From Siphonodentalium dalli (taxonomy: Eukaryota; Mollusca; Scaphopoda; Gadilida; Siphonodentaliidae), in assembly GCA_032622095.1 (NCBI GenBank), contig CP136065.1, positions 36,984,732 to 37,048,731 of the forward strand: a stretch of 64,000 nt of DNA. The letters run 5' to 3'. Position numbers and translations under genes: made by a program. Shown here one piece after another: positions 22,272 through 31,773 of this stretch. Position 1 is the stretch's first letter. Each line of letters starts with the position of its first letter. The notes below the pieces were generated by a model. It did no database searches. It worked only from the letters and a program-made list of their open reading frames with translations, and was not told where the DNA came from.

Positions 22272-23494
22272 TAACTTGCATGAAACATGGTTTATACAGA
22301 TATATACATGTATGCGCTGGTCGCTATGAAACAACGATAGCGCGGGTTCATTTTGTGGAAATAAGAACAGCCCCCATGCGCTCCTCTGGTGTGCGTAGGA
22401 AGGGTTTTTAGTTGGTGAGCTATATCATCGCTCGTATTCGGCGACTGGGTTCAATGTCATATACATGGGCATTCAAATTCCAAGATAATGTTCAAGACAA
22501 ATATTCATACATTTTGGGACATTCCTCTGATCGTAATAGTAATATGCCGAAAAATACTTCTGATTCTATAATCTATATCTATATTTATGAATGATTGACC
22601 GCTATAACAATTAACATGGGACCATCTAGACGACTTAACATGGGGCCCATATATTGCATTTTCACATCATATGAACATTCTGTAATTTTGTTACTCGCTG
22701 TGTAGCCAGCTCAACCAATATCTCAGACTCAGACAAATCAAGGTCTTCCGAGGAGCAACAAACACAGGTGTTTTAACATAAGATGCTAACTTAAAGGCCC
22801 CTTTAATTTTCGAGTCACCGATAATTTGTTTTTATAGTGCCTTGATATACGGTTTTAACAACAAACTATGACAAAATATGATTAGAATACTAAAGTTCAT
22901 CACCATTTGGAAGGTGCCCATAGAGTAATAGAAAATATCTGAAATCAGAAATAATTCACCGCGTTTTGCTCCCAGAATGCAACAAACTTCAAACTAAGAT
23001 ATAGAGTTATTCCCCTTCCATTGTAAATAGTAGACTTTGCAGTAGAGACCATCTGAAACTTAAGTACAGAAAACACGTCGGTATCGCGCAAAAAAAAAAC
23101 ATGTTCACAGTTTATCACACCGGACTAGTTGATAATACAATGTTTAGGAGCTTCCTCTTTCAAAGTGTATATACTATGGCATGTATCTTATATAATGTGA
23201 TATGGGGGTTCGGAAATTAAGTGGGCATTTAAGATCATCATGCACTTCCTTTCACTTTCAAATATATAGTGGAAAGTAATCAGTTCCATATACATGTATA
23301 TATATAAACTGTTGTCACGGAATTTTAAATTAAATAAAAGGCGATCACGGTTTATCAATCCTTGCTAAATTACCAGCAGGATAATATATATCTGTATCTG
23401 CGAGTGGCTGTCTGACTCTATATATGTAGTCTATATACATTAATGGGCTATATCGCGTGTGTCTAAATGGCGACAATGCGGTCTAACATGAGAA
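22272..23494. other. No gene or repeat recognised
   Basis: AT-rich, with an A homopolymer near 23090. No feature is supportable. Confidence 0.55.
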
Positions 23495-24350
23495 CAACTT
23501 TTACGAGTAAGATAATGGTACAGGTCACAATGTTAAAGGTGATACTGTTGGTGCCAGGGATAGAACATGGGGAGGGGCAACAAAATCGTGTTTACATGCC
23601 TAATTCTACCAAACTTATACATACTTATCTCCATGATATTAGGAGTCTAATGGTTTAAATACCAACAATGGCGTCGTTCAAGTCAGGGTTGGGGGATAGT
23701 GAAGGGCAACAACCTTCATACAAAATATTTTAGCGCCGATTTCAACCAAATTGATGCATATTCTTCTTCATGATACGAAGATTCTAATCGTGTGATTTAA
23801 AGACGCCAAATGTGTGCAGATTGGGCGAGATATCGGTGGGGAGGGGTACTAAATTTGATAACAATATTCTTAGCAGCCAATATCCAACAAACTGGTGTAT
23901 TAGAATCTCCACGATATGAGGACTCTAATAGTGTGGTTTAAATATGTCAAAAGTGGCGCCTCTCTATTCAGGGGTAGGGAATCGGAGGGGCACCAACATT
24001 GATAAAACTATTTTTAGCGCCGATTTCCACCAAATTTAGACACAGTCTTCTCAATGATCTGCGGAATCTAATCGTGTGGGTTAAAGACGCCACATTGGTG
24101 CCGTTTGGGATAGTGATTGGGATGGTCACCAACATACAGAAGAATGTTTTAGTCGCCGATTTCCACAAAAGTGATATATAGCCATCTCCGTTATACGAGG
24201 AATCTAATGATGTGGTCTAAAGAAACCAAAGTGATCACATTCCAGTCATTGATTGGGTGGGGAGTTGCACCAAAAATTACACGAACAAACAGGTGTCGCA
24301 TAGTTTCACAAACATTAGGTAATCATCTAGATATGTAATGGTATGGGCAT
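23495..24350. repeat. Degenerate tandem array, about 140-base period, six or so units
   Basis: The words TTAGCGCCGATTTCCACCAA and GGAATCTAATCGTGTGG recur at intervals of roughly 134-146 bases (landmarks near 23632, 23770, 23908, 24054 and 24188), together with GGGGAGGGGCACCAA. Units are strongly diverged, so this is an old satellite-like array. ORFs inside it are not conserved between units. Confidence 0.85.
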
Positions 24351-25072
24351 AAAGGGGCGCCCAATAGACAGGTATTGGGTACAATATGGCACCATCGTGC
24401 CGAGATAAATCAATTTATCGCAGTTATTACCAACATTAGATATACATGTAGACATCCACATGAGTAATTTTGTGGTTCAAAGTTGGCAGAACTGTGCCAG
24501 TGGCAGGTACTACGTCAACATTTGCTCTAAATTTCAACAATCTATATACATATATTGGACTAATTAGCTCCCCCAATAACTCATCGCGGATAATTCAAAC
24601 ATTGAATATCGAACAGATTCGTTTTTTTTAACGATATTTTGGCTTTAAAAATTCACAACCTCAAACGATGTTGACCGAATTAAGTCTGGATCTGGAGATT
24701 ATGCAGGGAATTGTTTTCAGGGGGCAGTGATCAGATCTGAGCACTGTATGTTTTAATTATGCGAACTGATAAAGCAATGTATTGACATTTATACCACAGG
24801 TCGTGCGCGAAGTGATTATGGTGTTTGCAATACCTGTCTCCGCCATCTCGATTTATGTGCTGATTGCCATGGTGACAAGAGCGTTGGATGTAATTAAATC
24901 ACTGCAAATTACAATCCTGATGTACATGAAGTCCGAATCATGAACTCGGACCATTAATCGATTGGGTTTAAGGTATAATTAATACTTGCAACTTTGTTTG
25001 TGTAGCGATGTGGGTGCTGCGCTGCGTTCAATTTAGGTTGTTTGAATAACAAACAAGTGGACAATACATCAT
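24351..25072. other. No gene or repeat recognised
   Basis: The trailing edge of the array fades here. Nothing else is supportable. Confidence 0.55.
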
Positions 25073-25375
25073 ATATAGAGGATCTCACATGAGTTTCTAT
25101 TATATACGGAATTTATCAACCGAGTTCACTAAATTCGATTTGAGCCGAGGTTTACCGAGGCTCAAATAGAATTTAGTGGACGAGGTTGATAAATTACGTA
25201 TAAAATAGAACGAGTTTGAGATACTTTTTATCACATGGTCATATAATCGCTTAAATTTTATCGAAAACAACAATAATTAACAGACAGAGAACTTTGTTCC
25301 AAAGAGCAGCGTGACGTCATTGCACGCGACGATATTACACGTGTCTATTACGCTCGAATATTACATAGGAAAATA
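25073..25375 (+). mobile_element. Palindromic repeat family Q, copy 1
   Basis: The core palindrome spans about 25080-25215: TTTATCAACCGAGTTCACTA / TAGTGGACGAGGTTGATAAA around GAGCCGAGGTTTACCGAGGC. It continues into a tail with GTGACGTCATTGCACGCGACG. The same core and tail recur in reverse orientation at 53520-53805, which proves it is a dispersed element. No ORF, and termini are not resolved. Confidence 0.85.
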
Positions 25376-25389
25376 GTGCTAATCATGTG

Positions 25390-25393
<4 letters not shown>

Positions 25394-25449
<56 letters not shown>
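25394..25449. repeat. (TA)n microsatellite, left of foldback
   Basis: About 27 uninterrupted TA units run directly into the left arm of the perfect hairpin. Confidence 0.95.
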
Positions 25450-25450
<1 letters not shown>

Positions 25451-25661
25451 TAACATGTGATTAAAAACACAAACACATCATTTGGCTTTAAAACTAGGCC
25501 TTTCACGGCTTCAGGGCCGATCTTCAGGTTCCGCCATTTTTATTTTGTATCATACAAAATAAAAATGGCGGAACCTGAAGATCGGCCCTGAAGCCGTGAA
25601 AGGCCTAGTTTTAAAGCCAAATGATGTGTTTGTGTTTTTAATCACATGTTATCTATATATA
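25441..25661. mobile_element. Perfect foldback element, 109-base arms, 3-base loop
   Basis: Left arm 25441-25549 and right arm 25553-25661 are exact complements as far as I can read, around TTTTGTA-TCA-TACAAAA. The arm contains GAACCTGAAGATCGGCCCTG and GTGTTTTTAATCACATGTTA. It sits next to TA microsatellites, consistent with insertion into TA-rich DNA. It encodes nothing. The perfection of the arms implies recent origin or repair-driven homogenisation. Confidence 0.93.
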
Positions 25662-25689
25662 CCACTGTACGTTTGAACTTTCTACTATT

Positions 25690-25691
<2 letters not shown>

Positions 25692-25748
<57 letters not shown>
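25692..25748. repeat. (TA)n microsatellite, right of foldback
   Basis: About 28 TA units, similar in length to the left tract. It is separated from the hairpin by about 30 unique bases. Confidence 0.95.
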
Positions 25749-25750
<2 letters not shown>

Positions 25751-26790
25751 CCACTGGATGTCTTGGCAGCAGCACACCAATTGCGAATTGTTATAAGGGT
25801 TTCATCGTAATATAGTGAAAATATTGGGGGGAAAGCTATGGTTTAAAGTGTCATTACCCCAAATTATGCAGTTTAAATCTATATTTAAAAACAAAAACAG
25901 TCAGAATAATTAAAATGCGTGTTTGCCTATTTTTACTGGCCTGAATGGGTTTTATATATTAGAAACATTATAGGACAAGATCATTCTACTTATTTCGGTA
26001 TTTGATTGGAGTTATATAACAATTTCGCCAGACCTAATTATACTGTGTATTCTATACCTGTTCTAACGTTTTAATCATATAAAATTGTATTATATATTTG
26101 GAGTAAATCCGATTAGCTCAACATAAATTAATAATTATCTCACATTAGTAAGATATGGTCATGGTAATCGGATCTCTGAAAAAATAGTGACAACCACGTC
26201 AGTTCGTAAATCACCATGTCCGCGCACAAAGTCGTTGACACGTAGATTATACATATAAATTGTAATATAAAATATATAATCGATTATCTGATTCTCAGAA
26301 GACCAAACTCTGATTCTCTTAATCAAATTCTAATAAGATTTTTCAGATATTTTTGCACCAGTGTCTGAAGACAGATTGATTTAAATTAGTTCAGAAAGTT
26401 TTTTTTCGATCGTTGGATTTTTTATTATATTTCGATTTATTTCTGTTGCACAAGCATTGTCCTTCTTTTCATAAATTCAAAATGGCATCTTCCTAAGCTC
26501 GACACATACCTATTGATGCTATCAACGATTCACTCGAGAGTTGGTTGTAATTTGATTTAATAATGTATAGTAGGTACATGGGCGTAATAATGACTCCTAT
26601 GTATACAATCGGGTATCTATGATGTCAAACACTGGGAACTCGAAATACTTTAAACGGACATTGTTCATTCCAAATTGTCTCTACGTAATTTGGAGGGACG
26701 GATACCATAGTATTGATATACGGCTTCATATGGTCTGAATAACACTTGCCATTTTCCAGCCGTTTTGAATTGTTCGCCAAAAAGTCAGAA
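25749..26790. other. No gene or repeat recognised
   Basis: AT-rich, with short words (TTAGCACCAGTGTCYRAA type, near 26355) that recur near 27345, so part may be a diverged duplication. No coding support. Confidence 0.5.
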
Positions 26791-26967
26791 TGATCTTTAT
26801 GTCCACCATATAAGGAATAGACTAACACGGAACGCTCTTTATTTCTACCATATCAGGAATAGACTAACACGGAACGCTCTTTATTTCTACCATATCAGGA
26901 ATAGACTAACACGGAACGCTCTTTATTTCTACCATATCAGGAATAGACTGACACAGAACGCTCTTTT
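26791..26967 (-). repeat. 42-base tandem array carrying the bipartite motif
   Basis: Four copies with an exact 42-base step (GGAATAG at 26814, 26856, 26898, 26940). Each unit carries the minus-strand motif GATATGG-N5-ATAAAGAGCGTT (26831-26854, 26873-26896, 26915-26938, with a decayed copy at 26957). The motif is the one found in MITE family M, so the array probably grew from a fragment of it or of a shared ancestor. A plus-strand ORF through it is only repeat read-through. Confidence 0.92.
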
Positions 26968-27493
26968 CTGTGCCACGTAGTGTTCTGTTCCATGACTGTT
27001 TTTGTTTGGGTTCCAAACACCATGTTCATAAGTGTATTTTTCATCGTTACAGAATGCTCGTATAAAGGTAGTTAATTTATCAACCTATTTCGATGCCGGA
27101 AAAAAATAAAAAGCGACTAATTTACCTGTATTTTGGAGCGCAAACCGCCATGTGGCTTTAATAGATCCAAATCGAGAAGCTGTTATCCATAACTATATTC
27201 AACAATAATTCCCCGAATAAAGCAACGACGAGTCTACCAAAAGCCTCTTCACACTGTATACTCGTTTATCTGATTATCGGAATAAACCACTTATTCTCCG
27301 AAGATCAAACCCTGATTCTCGGAAGCTATTTCATATATTTTAGCACCAGTGTCCAAATAAAGATGGATTGAGAAGTTCAGAAAGGTATTACTCGATTATT
27401 TGATCTTCATTATATTTGGGTGTAAGCAGGGACCTTACGTGGACTAATTCAAATTGGCAGCTTCGGAAGCTCGACAAAAACCTATTGGTGGGC
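26968..27493. other. No gene or repeat recognised
   Basis: Contains diverged words shared with 26280-26400 (for example TTTTAGCACCAGTGTC). Nothing else was seen. Confidence 0.5.
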
Positions 27494-27994
27494 TTAAAGA
27501 TACGGGATGCGTAGGCGGTGGATACGCTGTTAAAATATTCACCTCCGTCACAACCCGCCACAAACAGAAAGAATAGTAAAATAGAGACAAACGTTCTTAT
27601 ACCAATCAGAAATATGGCATAAACAGTATGTTATTGTCAATTAATTTTCCAAAAACGTTACGTTACCTGGCTTTTGTTTAGATCCGGATATGGTAAACAC
27701 AAAGAGCGTTATTTGTTACTGTTTTACTAATATGGAAATAATAAAGAGCGTTTATATAATTTGTGTGTGATTAACCAATAGAATTTCGCTGTGTTATGTA
27801 AACAGAAACACAACTTCTGTAACACGAGCAGGCTCTTGTTTACGTACACCGTCGTACGTCTTGACAATATACTATTTACGCGCTGATTATGTTTGGCATA
27901 TGAACAAAACAATATATATTTTAATATTCCTTCTGTTGATGGCGATTTGAATAAATGTGAATATTTCTGCAGCAAACGCCACCCGTGCCTTTAA
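27494..27994 (+). mobile_element. MITE family M, copy C
   Basis: TTAA (27494) + AGATACGGGATGC ... CGCCACCCGTGCCT + TTAA (27991). It has internal motifs at 27687-27710 and 27729-27752. The layout matches copies A and D, with no coding sequence. Confidence 0.88.
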
Positions 27995-28429
27995 TTGGTA
28001 GAATCATCGTTACTTTATAAAGATGACAGTTATGATGAGGAGGACGATGGGTGGTGGTGGTGATTGTGGTACTGATTATCATGATTTAGATATGTTAACG
28101 TTATATTGGTTGAGAGAATAACGCATATATCAGTAAATGTGGCCCCAGGTGGATTTTCTGTAATTATCTCCCGCTAGTCGGGGGATAACGTCAAAACGGA
28201 ACACCGATTAATCAACACCTGTCACAAGTGCTTTGCATAAGCTCTTTCGACATCGATCGTGTAATTTTATTCTCATTATTGGTGAGCCTCGACGATATTG
28301 GCAGAAATATGGCGAGGTATATGAGTTTTTATTTATCCGACGAATTACGTGAGAATTGTTCTAAAAAATGTAAGACGAACATCTGTCCAAGGCATGACAA
28401 AATGAAAACAAATTCTTTGACGGACAGCC

Positions 28430-29244
28430 ATCACTAATTATTATACCCCCCGCAACGAAGTTAGGGGGGGTATACTGGAGTCAGCTTGTCCGTCCGTCCG
28501 TCCGTCCGTCGTCCGTCGCCCGCCGTCCGTCGTCCGTCCGTGGACACAAATTTGTCCGGAGTTTTTCTCAGTCGTTTTTTTTTTATCAATTTCCGTGAAA
28601 CTTGGCACAGGCATCAACCACCATGGGAACCTGTGCACCTACGATTATGACGTCTGTCGGACTATTTTTGTTGGAGTTATTCCCCCTTTTTCGACTTAGA
28701 ATTTTTTTGCAACATGTATAATTTTGTCCGAACTTTTATTCCTACATTTCTAGGTCAATTTGTTTTTTAACTTGGCACAGACATTTAGTACCATGGGAAC
28801 CTGTGCACCTGCGATTTTGACGTCTGTCCGGCATTTTTTGGTGGAGTTATTCCCCTTCTTTGACTTAGACATTTTTTTGCAACATGCCTAATTTTGTCCG
28901 AGCTTTTATTTCTACATTTTTAGGTCAATGTTTTTTAATCTTGGCACTGATATTTAGCACCATGAGAACCTGTGCACCTGCGATTATGATGTCTGTCCGA
29001 CTTTTTTTGTGGAGTTATTCCCCTTTTTCGACTTAGAACATTTTTGCAAAATGCATAATTTTGTCCGAGCTTTTATTCCTACATTTTTCGGTCAATAGGT
29101 TTAAGATTAGGGTTGTGGTTGTACACCTGCAATGGGAACTGTTATTTTATTATTTTAACTAAATGTTTACTGACATGTGAAACATCTTAGTATTTTTAAA
29201 ACAGGGGGGTATCCGTAGTCCCATTGGGACAGTCACACCTCTAG
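28430..29244 (+). mobile_element. Helitron-like non-autonomous element with 170-base internal repeats
   Basis: It begins near TCACTAATTATTATACCCCC with a hairpin of a C-run and a G-run around GCAACGAAGTTA, then a GTCC microsatellite (28489-28550). The body has about three direct repeats with a 169-170-base step (CCATGGGAACCTGTGCACCT at 28621, 28791 and, diverged, 28960). The end has hairpin GTCCC-ATT-GGGAC (29218-29230), ten bases, then CTAG (29241-29244), the Helitron 3' arrangement. Subterminal hairpins plus central tandem repeats are typical of short Helitron/Helentron derivatives in bivalves and insects. No Rep/helicase is encoded. The 5' boundary is tentative. Confidence 0.7.
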
Positions 29245-29335
29245 TTGTGATTAGAAACACAGTGGCCACGGTAGATTTTTGGCGCATCTGCATGTGATAT
29301 ATACATACTTGTCTCAGAGACATGCCGAGCATTGT

Positions 29336-29412
29336 CGCGTCGTGTGGTTTTGACATCGGACTTTTGAGTTGCAAGGCGCGCTCGTCGTCGCGGGCTGGGG
29401 TTCGAATCCCAC
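29336..29412 (+). repeat. tRNA-derived SINE head
   Basis: A Pol III B box GGTTCGAATCC lies at 29399-29409, with A-box-like sequence (GTCGTGTGGTTTTGACATC) about 50 bases upstream. An A-rich tract follows. It shares GACATCGGACTT and GCAAGGCGCGCTC with 39645-39735. The cloverleaf is not intact, so this is not a functional tRNA gene. Confidence 0.7.
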
Positions 29413-29941
29413 CCAATAAAAAAAATGTGCAAAAACACATGCATCTTCTAAAATGGTTAATATGTGTAATGAGGACGCGGCGTCAGATATTTGCAGCCTG
29501 ACACCACAATGATCGGGAGCAATTTTGTTATGAGTATTCGTAATATGTAACACTACAATATGTACGTTTTATATACCATAAATATAAGTAGATCTTACCA
29601 AGGAGCCCATTGCTATGAGGTTTTGATTGTTAGATATCGACTGGTAGACGAATAAGTTTTATAAGGCGAGCAAAAATAATACACCGGTCGTCGGTAATAC
29701 GAATCATAAATATTCTTCTAAAAGTCCCATACACCATATGGAAAATGGGTTGATAAATCACGATATTTGCTGGATTTTCCTATAAATAGGATCACGCGAT
29801 CATGAACATGTACTGCTTGATAAATTTTGACTTGTTGAATGACGTTGTTGCGCATTTGATGGATCCATGTATGTGGATCAGTAAGATATTATGGCATAAT
29901 GATCTTGATCACATTGGTAAATCATATAAAACCATTTTTGT
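29413..29941. other. No gene recognised
   Basis: May include the SINE body, but no second copy of the body is available here for comparison. Confidence 0.5.
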
Positions 29942-30063
29942 ATTGCTTCGAGGTTGATATGAGGATTTATCAACCCTTGGAAGTTAGTATTCACTTGCAA
30001 GGCCTCGGTGAATATTAACTTCTTCGGGTTGATAAATCCACATGTTAACCTCGAAACAATGCA
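29942..30063. repeat. Imperfect palindrome, about 52-base arms
   Basis: ATTGCTTCGAGGTTGATATG / CATGTTAACCTCGAAACAAT at the edges, GGATTTATCAACCC / GGGTTGATAAATCC inside, and GAAGTTAGTATTCAC / GTGAATATTAACTTC near the centre. It is similar in style to family Q (25073, 53520) but not the same sequence. Confidence 0.88.
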
Positions 30064-30942
30064 ATATAGTGTCAATTATTTTGTTTCCACAAAGTACAAG
30101 ATAAAAAACGTGTTCTAATATGATATTCTGTACTCGTTTCCTGCGTAAAACTGGTGGATGTTTTTGTGGACATTTTCGATGCTTGTGTGGTATGAATATT
30201 GGTGATTGCGGAAATTTTGCTAAGGGAATTTGGACTAATGAAATCGACATGCATATAAATAATTGGAACCAGAATACAAATAAATGTATAGGGCTTATGT
30301 CGTTCTAAAAACGTTTACAAGACCATCTGGATCCTCTATACACAATTACAAATACGATGATTTGAGCTGCGTATAATAAGTCCAGTACTAGAAACCTCGA
30401 TAATTTAATAGTGTATAGGCGACTTCTTGTAAATCAGCATACGAAGCAAATCTGGTTCTACCGACTTAAAAATATGGGAATTTCAGGCCCTCCGTTCTCC
30501 CCAAATGTAAAGAGTTTCCTATTCTGGCTTGCCGAAATATAGGAATAATTTATCGTCGCTACATGTTGTGAATTTAGGCTTAGCTACATGTACATATGAT
30601 GCGTCCCAAACCAACAATGCAAGAAATAGACTGGTAGAACTTCAGTCAAATATTATAAACCACAAATTTCGTATTTTAAAATTAGTAATTTATAACTGAA
30701 CGTTGATATTCCAATATCTGTCTTATAGTATAGGGCCCTCGGGTAACGTTGGAATGGTGTGTAGCATAATCCACAATCAATTGATTATACTAAACATTTA
30801 ATGATGAATCCAGGATAACATTTACGAAATATGTATTACTTTTTTGTTTAGAGTATGGTGTATCAGTAAAAAGTTTTAAACGAGAAGTGCAATAGGGAAA
30901 ATGCATGATATTGAATCTACTATGTACTAATTTCATAACCTG
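30064..30942. other. No gene or repeat recognised
   Basis: AT-rich, with no supportable feature. Confidence 0.6.
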
Positions 30943-31321
30943 TTAACCCTTTCATGACGGGAGCTTCCGGATTTTTTGCGAAAACCCTGTGCCAATGCAT
31001 TCACTTATAAATAGGTCGCCTCGCATATAAGAGAATGCTTTGGCCTAACCAATTTATTATTATTATTTATTATTGTTAAAGAAAGTAAGAAACAAATTTA
31101 AAAAAAAATTGTTAAGGAATTTAAAAAATAATGATGAAAATGATAAAAGTTTTTACAGAATGTAAGAAAAAATAATACAAATTGTTAAAGAAAAATAAAA
31201 ACAAAAATGATACAAATTGTTAAAGAATGTAAGAAAAATTGAGAAAATAAATGTTAGGCCAATGCATTGGTACAGGGTATTTAATGTTGCGCCAGCGCAG
31301 CTCCCGTCATGAAAGGATTAA
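30943..31321. mobile_element. TTAA-flanked CCCTTTCATGACGGGAGC element, 379 bases
   Basis: TTAA (30943) + CCCTTTCATGACGGGAGCTT on the left, AGCTCCCGTCATGAAAGG + TTAA (31318) on the right. Inside is one decayed core palindrome and an A/T-rich tract of TTAAAGAATGTAAGAAAAA-like units. It is the cleanest short member of the 4338 family. Confidence 0.88.
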
Positions 31322-31499
31322 GAGGGAACATGACAAAATATTATGTTAATATTTCAATCAGAATACGATACTATTTGGTATCTAAAATCATATGTCTAGT
31401 TTATGTCATAATGTGTTTTTCAACATTTGTTCAACATATCAAAGTAGACAACGATGGTGAAGGTGATTAGTTGAATAATTGTGGTTTATCGTCGTTTTA

Positions 31500-31773
31500 G
31501 CCGCTATGCCATAACACGACGTTGTCAGTTTTACGGGTGGAGGAAAGACCACGCAGAGGGAATCAGGGTATTCCCAGGGACATCACTCCAATGCGTAGAG
31601 AAACTACCACCCGCGGAAAATAAGTGTCAAACTTCTCCAGATACACGAATCTACAACCCTATCTTAGCGCGGATCACGAATCCGCGATTGTTGGGGTTAG
31701 AACCAGCTCCGTTGTCGCTGGACGGCGTAATACACTGAACACTCTACCGACTGGACCACTGGGGCCCTCTTGT
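31500..31773 (-). repeat. tRNA-headed SINE remnant, minus strand
   Basis: Read on the minus strand, an A box (TGGTCCAGTCGGTAGAG) lies near 31765-31749 and a B box (GGTTCTAACCCC) at 31704-31693. The body continues to lower coordinates and includes, on the plus strand, ACGGGTGGAGGAAAGACC, a word I associate with conserved central domains of invertebrate SINEs. Head and body are diverged, so this is an old copy. Confidence 0.6.

Noticed and set aside
26765-26980. 71-codon tandem-repeat ORF
   Set aside because: Read-through of the 42-base array, which is explained by the bipartite motif.
29336-29412. Functional tRNA gene
   Set aside because: A and B boxes are present but no complete acceptor or anticodon stem can be formed; a near-identical head at 39645 shows it is a dispersed SINE.
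31693-31773. Functional tRNA gene on the minus strand
   Set aside because: Promoter boxes only, with decayed stems and a SINE-like body downstream.
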